The notes under the pieces: model-generated
What the model saw: only the letters and a program-made list of their open reading frames with translations
Told to the model about the DNA's origin: nothing
Database searches by the model: none
Program-made: the position numbers and the translations under genes
Assembly (NCBI GenBank): GCA_964406155.1
Contig: CAYOQR010000004.1
Span: 62,001-126,000 of the forward strand
DNA length: 64,000 bases
Reading direction: 5' to 3'
Origin: Dongia_B sp964406155
Lineage (GTDB): Bacteria; Pseudomonadota; Alphaproteobacteria; Dongiales; Dongiaceae
Part shown: positions 60,131 to 64,000 of the stretch, piece after piece
Position numbering within the stretch: the first letter of the stretch is position 1
Layout of the letters: each line of letters starts with the position of its first letter

Positions 60131-62416
60131 TCAGCGCTTGATGCTCAGGATGTCCTGCAGCATTTCGTCCGATGTCGTGATGATGCGCGTATTGGCGGAA
60201 TAGGACCGCTGGGTGACGATCATCTTGGAGAATTCCTCGGCGATATCGACGTTGGAATCCTCCTGTGCGCTGCCGCGGATGATGCCGGCGCCGTTCTCGC
60301 CGGCGCCGGACAGGCGCGGCGTGCCGCTATCGAAGGTTTCGACAAAGGCCTGACCGTCTTCACGCTTCAGGGCCGTGGTGTCGTAGAACTGCGCCACCGG
60401 CACTTTGAAGTAGGTCCGGCTGCGGCCGTTGTCGTAGGTGATCTCGACATCGCCGTTATTGCGGATATTGACGTCCTTCAGCAGGCCCTGGGGCACGCCG
60501 TCCTGGGTGAAGCGCTGCACCGCGATGGTGTCGCCCTCGAACTGGGTCAGGCCCTGCGAGGTCTGGAATTTGCCGAGATCGAGGGTGATGGTCTGGGGAC
60601 CAGTGCCGTAATCGACCTGGAAGGTGATGACCGCCGGATCGTTGGCGTTCTGGCTCGTCGGGATCTGGGCATTGCCGGAGAGGTTATAGGCATTGGTGAT
60701 CTGGGTCACCTTGCCGGCGGTGGCGGGGGTCACGCCGAACTGCACGTCGATGAAACCGGGTACGTTGCCGTTGGTGGCGCTGCCGGCGACGGCGAAGGGG
60801 GTGCCGGCATTGCGGGCCGTCAGATTGAGCACGCCGCCGGCCACCGAGGCGTTGACGCCGATCGACGGATTGGCATTGATCAGGGCCGCGAGGCCGTTGG
60901 CAACATCGGTCAGCGAGGTTTCGGTGCCGGTATTGACATAGGATACCTTGGAGGTGCCGACGGTGATCGACCAGGTGTCGCCGACTTCCATGGCGCCGAC
61001 GGTGCCGGAGAGGGTGATGGAATCGACCTGGGCCACCGGCGAGACGTTCGGGGTGGTGGTGGCCGAGGTAGCGCCGACCGTGCCGCCGATCGAGGCGACG
61101 AAGGGCGTGCCCGGCGTGTTCGCGGTGACCTGCAGGGTGCCGTTGCCCGGCACGTTCGCCGTGGTGGTGGCTTCGGTTGCGCCGCCGGTGCCGCCGACGC
61201 TCCCAATGAAGGCCTGGCCTGCGGTGTTGGCCGTCAGGGTGACGCCGGTACCGATATCCGCCGCAGTGACGACGGCGGAAACGGTCGGATTGGTGGCGAT
61301 CGCGGCCTGCAGGGCGGTTGCCGCCTGAGCCTGGGTCCAGCCGCCAGCCGGCGCCGCGACGTTGACGGTCTGGCCGTTCACCGTCAGGCTGATGGTCTCG
61401 CCGGCCGTCAGGCCAGCGGCGGGGATGGAAACCGTATCGACCTGCGCCGTGCCACCGACAGTGCTGATATTGCCGGCCTTCACCAGAGAGGAAAGGCCCG
61501 GATCGCTGTTGATCTTCGAGACAATCGCGGCCGCCGCCTGGGCGCTGGTATAGCCGCCGGCAGGGGCGGTGATGACGATCGGATTGGCGCCGATCGAATA
61601 GGTGACTGTCGCACCGGCCGCCATGGCCGGGACGGTGATGGTATCGACCTGGGCGGCGGGCGGAACGTTCGGTGTGACGACGACCGGCGCTGACATCGCC
61701 TGGTCGTTGACGCCGGTGATGGTGCCGCTGACCGGCTTCGAGGTGCTATCCGGGGCCTGGATGTCCAGCTTCCAGATATTGTCGGCGCGCTTGGTCCAGT
61801 TCAGGGAAATGGTATGCGGATTGCCCAGCGCATCGAAGACCTGAATATTGGTCGGCGCCAAAGGCGGTGTCGGATTGAGCGGGGAATTGGCCGGCAGGTT
61901 GCCGACGAAATCGAGCTTGCTGGTGGGGGTCGGTTCGTCGACCACCTGGGTGATCTTGATCGGCGCCAGCGAGGCGGTATTGGGCACGCCGTTCTGATCC
62001 ACCGACCAGCCGTTCAGGTAATAGCCGCTGCCATTGACCATATAGCCGTCGCGGTTGACGTCGAAATCGCCGGCGCGGGTGTAGTAGGGCAGGTTGCTGA
62101 AGGTGGTCTGGTTGGCGGTCTGGCCGGTCGGGCGGCTCACCACGAAGAAGCCGTTGCCGCTGAGCGCCAGATTGGTGTTGGTCTGGGTCTGGGTGACGTT
62201 GCCCTGCAGGCCGTTGGCGTAATAGGGCGAGGCCACCACGCCACCCGGCTGATGCATATTGGAATTCGAGACCGTGATCAGGGATTCGAAGCGGGTGCCG
62301 ACCTTCTTGTAGCCGACGGTCTGCGAATTGGCGATGTTGTCGGAGATGGCCCCCATCGCGCGGGACTGGGCATTGAGCCCGCTGACCGCCGTAAACATCG
62401 CTCCAAGAATGCTCAT
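60131..62416 (-). CDS. flgE: Flagellar hook protein FlgE with a ~320-residue modular insert
   Basis: The ends are FlgE: MSILGAMFTAVSGLNAQSRA, SDNIANSQTVGYKKVGTRFE at the N terminus, and NVDIAEEFSKMIVTQRSYSA, NTRIITTSDEMLQDIL at the C terminus. The hook core is interrupted by residues about 238-560, a run of modules related to those in FlgL and FlgK (AQVDTITVPAMAAGATVTYS; AQVDTVSIPAAGLTAGETIS; AQVDSITLSGTVGAMEVGDT). Total length is 761 against a usual 400-500. It is the first gene of the hook run, and a sigma-54 promoter precedes it. Confidence 0.94.
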   Translation of the reverse strand: MSILGAMFTAVSGLNAQSRAMGAISDNIANSQTVGYKKVGTRFESLITVSNSNMHQPGGVVASPYYANGLQGNVTQTQTNTNLALSGNGFFVVSRPTGQTANQTTFSNLPYYTRAGDFDVNRDGYMVNGSGYYLNGWSVDQNGVPNTASLAPIKITQVVDEPTPTSKLDFVGNLPANSPLNPTPPLAPTNIQVFDALGNPHTISLNWTKRADNIWKLDIQAPDSTSKPVSGTITGVNDQAMSAPVVVTPNVPPAAQVDTITVPAMAAGATVTYSIGANPIVITAPAGGYTSAQAAAAIVSKINSDPGLSSLVKAGNISTVGGTAQVDTVSIPAAGLTAGETISLTVNGQTVNVAAPAGGWTQAQAATALQAAIATNPTVSAVVTAADIGTGVTLTANTAGQAFIGSVGGTGGATEATTTANVPGNGTLQVTANTPGTPFVASIGGTVGATSATTTPNVSPVAQVDSITLSGTVGAMEVGDTWSITVGTSKVSYVNTGTETSLTDVANGLAALINANPSIGVNASVAGGVLNLTARNAGTPFAVAGSATNGNVPGFIDVQFGVTPATAGKVTQITNAYNLSGNAQIPTSQNANDPAVITFQVDYGTGPQTITLDLGKFQTSQGLTQFEGDTIAVQRFTQDGVPQGLLKDVNIRNNGDVEITYDNGRSRTYFKVPVAQFYDTTALKREDGQAFVETFDSGTPRLSGAGENGAGIIRGSAQEDSNVDIAEEFSKMIVTQRSYSANTRIITTSDEMLQDILSIKR
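60737..61705 (-). repeat. Repeat-module insert in FlgE
   Basis: Three full copies (about residues 255-318, 324-410 and 461-548) and a half copy (426-460) of the AQVD.I......G....I.V......Y.........A..L...IN module. The insert lies in the outer, variable part of the hook protein. Confidence 0.7.
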
Positions 62417-63400
62417 ATTTGCCTCGCGCGCTGAAATGAGTCGTTGTCAAACCCCTTCCAAGCAATTCGCGGGCCAACTTTTAACGTCTTTAATATATCA
62501 ATTAATACAATAGGTTGATCTGGATTCAGCTACGCGGGGCGCGTCTCCCGGCAGGTTTCGTCCCGACAATCTTTCCTAGCGCCGGGCATGCTGGGTAAGG
62601 CCTGCCCAGCAGGGCAGACCGTCCGCCCGAGCCTTTCGCCTGGGGCAGGTTCTTCATGATTGATTCACCATCTAATACGTAGCTTGGCGGGATTCCGGGC
62701 GGCGAAATGTGGCCGCCGCGGACGGATTTCTGCAATGGAGCGTGACCATGACTTTCCGTGCCCTGCCACTGCCGGTCGCGGGTCAGGAGGAGCGGAAAGA
62801 ATGCTAACTGGATTTATCAATCAATTGAGTGTGGGGGGCAGGCTGTGAGCCGTGATCTTGTTGCCCAGCCCATAAGGCTAGGGCAGGGAAACAAGGCAGG
62901 AAGTGCCGAGTGACCTGCTGCCGCGTTGATGGATCCACGGCTTGCCTTCTTGGAGATGAAATATCCCCGAGACTTATAAGAGTGCCTGAAGGCCTTTCAG
63001 CAATCCTGCCTTATTAAAGTCGCTAGATTTGGGCATGCCTCGATGCGGATCAGTGGTCAGTCATTGCTACTAATTTTTAAGCTGGGCAGTCGGGAAAACG
63101 GCCAACCTCCGAGTTTATATTAAATTAACCATCTTCATATAACGATCCGGCATTCGCGAGGCGTTCATCACGCCTGTTCATGCTCGATTTGAGGCGAGAA
63201 AGGTGGGGGTATTCAGCCTCGGCTCGTGAGTTTCAATTGCTTTTTTGAGTGCCTGTCGTGTCGGTCATATCTGGTCGATCACCATGCTGCTCCAGAGAGG
63301 CGGTGAAACTAGCAAGTAATGCAGTTTTGTTTCTCATGGAGCCTCCGGCACAATTCCTGCGTACAGCCGGAACATCGTATTCTTTTGGATGGGAAAATTT
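62417..63400. other. Long gene-poor region between flgE and the methyltransferase
   Basis: Nearly 1 kb without a convincing gene. It has the flgE sigma-54 promoter (62462-62476), single TTAA half-sites (62481-62505), a small GC hairpin CTGCCC/GGGCAG (62602-62617), and AT-rich stretches near 63100-63140. Base composition falls toward the right end. I see no tRNA or RNA gene by eye. Confidence 0.5.
62462..62476 (-). promoter_or_regulatory. Sigma-54 (-24/-12) promoter of flgE
   Basis: On the minus strand TGGCCCGCGAATTGC matches TGGCAC-N5-TTGC with one change (C for A) and correct GG/GC spacing. The -12 GC is about 46 bases before the flgE ATG at 62416, leaving a leader of ~35 bases. Confidence 0.75.
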
Positions 63401-64000
63401 ATGTCGGATATCCGGTTGAGGTTGACGCCGCGTAACCTAGCAGATCTCGTTTGGCTGCAATGGATATCGGCAATTGAAACTGAAATGTCGGATATGCATG
63501 CGAAGCTGTCAGGGATGTTTGATGCCTGCGAGCAGTCGCGCGGGAAAATGGACTATAACACTGGTTCGATCTCTTATTCGGCGGCCGTGGCTCTTTATAT
63601 CATGACACGGAACATCAATCCGATATCCGTTTTTGAGGTAGGTACCTTCATCGGAAAATCCACATTGGCCATGGCGCTAGCGATCGATCGAAATGAGAGT
63701 AATGGCAGGATCTTCACTTGCGACGGCAGCAATGATTTCCATCTACCGAAGTTGACACAATGTCGTATTGATGGGTTCCCCAAAACAGCTAGCGCTGCAG
63801 CTCTGGCGACTTTGGCTGCAAATAATACCCGCATTGACATGCTGCATATTGATGGACGCATCGGTCCCCAAGATATCGAGCTGATTGAGCGTACAGCTGA
63901 GTCAGGGGTCGTTATTGCATTGGATGATTTCGAGGGGGCTGAAAAGGGCGTTGCCAATTTTTCATTAATTCGCGGTCGGCCGTTTTTTGCACAGCATATG
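63401..64000 (+). CDS. SAM-dependent methyltransferase (Methyltransf_24-like), 5' part, runs off the window
   Basis: An open frame of 200 codons without stop to the window edge, from the ATG at 63401 (63389 is an alternative in-frame ATG). It has the SAM motif I VFEVGTFIGKSTLAMALAID, RIFTCDG (motif II) and MLHIDGRIG, then VVIALDDFEG, the order of class I methyltransferases of the Methyltransf_24 family. Such genes often occur in surface-sugar or modification clusters; the window shows no more. Its base composition is clearly less GC-rich than the flagellar genes, which suggests recent transfer or a different gene set. Confidence 0.7.
   Translation, partial: MSDIRLRLTPRNLADLVWLQWISAIETEMSDMHAKLSGMFDACEQSRGKMDYNTGSISYSAAVALYIMTRNINPISVFEVGTFIGKSTLAMALAIDRNESNGRIFTCDGSNDFHLPKLTQCRIDGFPKTASAAALATLAANNTRIDMLHIDGRIGPQDIELIERTAESGVVIALDDFEGAEKGVANFSLIRGRPFFAQHM

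Noticed and set aside
62490..62505. CtrA box near flgE
   Set aside because: TTAA half-sites at 62481, 62490 and 62502 are spaced 5 and 8 bases apart, not the N7 of a full box; the sigma-54 site explains the promoter better.
62526..62735. 69-codon minus-strand frame upstream of flgE
   Set aside because: No conserved features, Pro/Gly/Arg-rich, and no good RBS for its start; treated as noncoding.

Overview
The window looks like a high-GC alphaproteobacterial chromosome. The evidence is a CtrA/ChpT/SciP cell-cycle module, an imuA-imuB-dnaE2 mutagenesis operon with an alphaproteobacterial LexA box (GTTC-N7-GTTC), and an FlbD-governed flagellar cluster. Linkage of chpT, a che operon, ctrA and fliI suggests a Rhodospirillales-like organism; this is inference from gene content, not a database match.

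Positions 1-8542 hold mixed chromosomal genes: the end of a SAM-dependent methyltransferase, small hypothetical proteins, a membrane methyltransferase of the isoprenylcysteine type, an SH3b protein, a CNNM/CBS transporter, and a minus-strand run of two ferritin-like diiron proteins followed by an HpnL-like membrane protein. Positions 8543-21731 are mostly plus strand: a perfect FNR/FixK-type site, an exported creatininase-like protein with an exported beta-propeller, a 1-Cys peroxiredoxin with an SDR, two tandem alpha/beta hydrolases (one without its catalytic His), a methionine ABC importer (metQ-metN-metI), and an autotransporter overlapping a TIGR03032/DUF4915-type gene. Positions 21994-27881 are the SOS mutasome operon, bracketed by two copies of a REP-like repeat.

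From 28997 to 62476 lies a motility and cell-cycle supercluster. chpT and cheA-cheW-cheY-cheB-cheR read rightward, ctrA leftward, and fliI-fliJ rightward. Two long leftward runs follow in map order: fliF-fliG-fliH-fliN-motA-flbD-flhA-flhF-flhG plus a FliK-like gene, and flgE-flgK-flgL-fliK-flgD followed by sciP. Candidate CtrA boxes (TTAA-N7-TTAA) lie in front of fliI and fliF, and a sigma-54 -24/-12 promoter lies in front of flgE. This fits a hierarchy in which CtrA starts the early class and FlbD/sigma-54 the hook class, with SciP and ChpT acting on CtrA.

The most unusual item is CheA. Where the P2 domain would sit, it carries a complete group-1 truncated haemoglobin domain with the proximal His and CD1 Phe in place, so a haem gas sensor may be built into the chemotaxis kinase itself. 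Second is a recurring beta-rich module of about 80 residues inserted five times in FlgL, once in FlgK and about three and a half times in FlgE, which makes these axial proteins much larger than usual. The window ends in about 1 kb of gene-free DNA and the start of a lower-GC methyltransferase gene.
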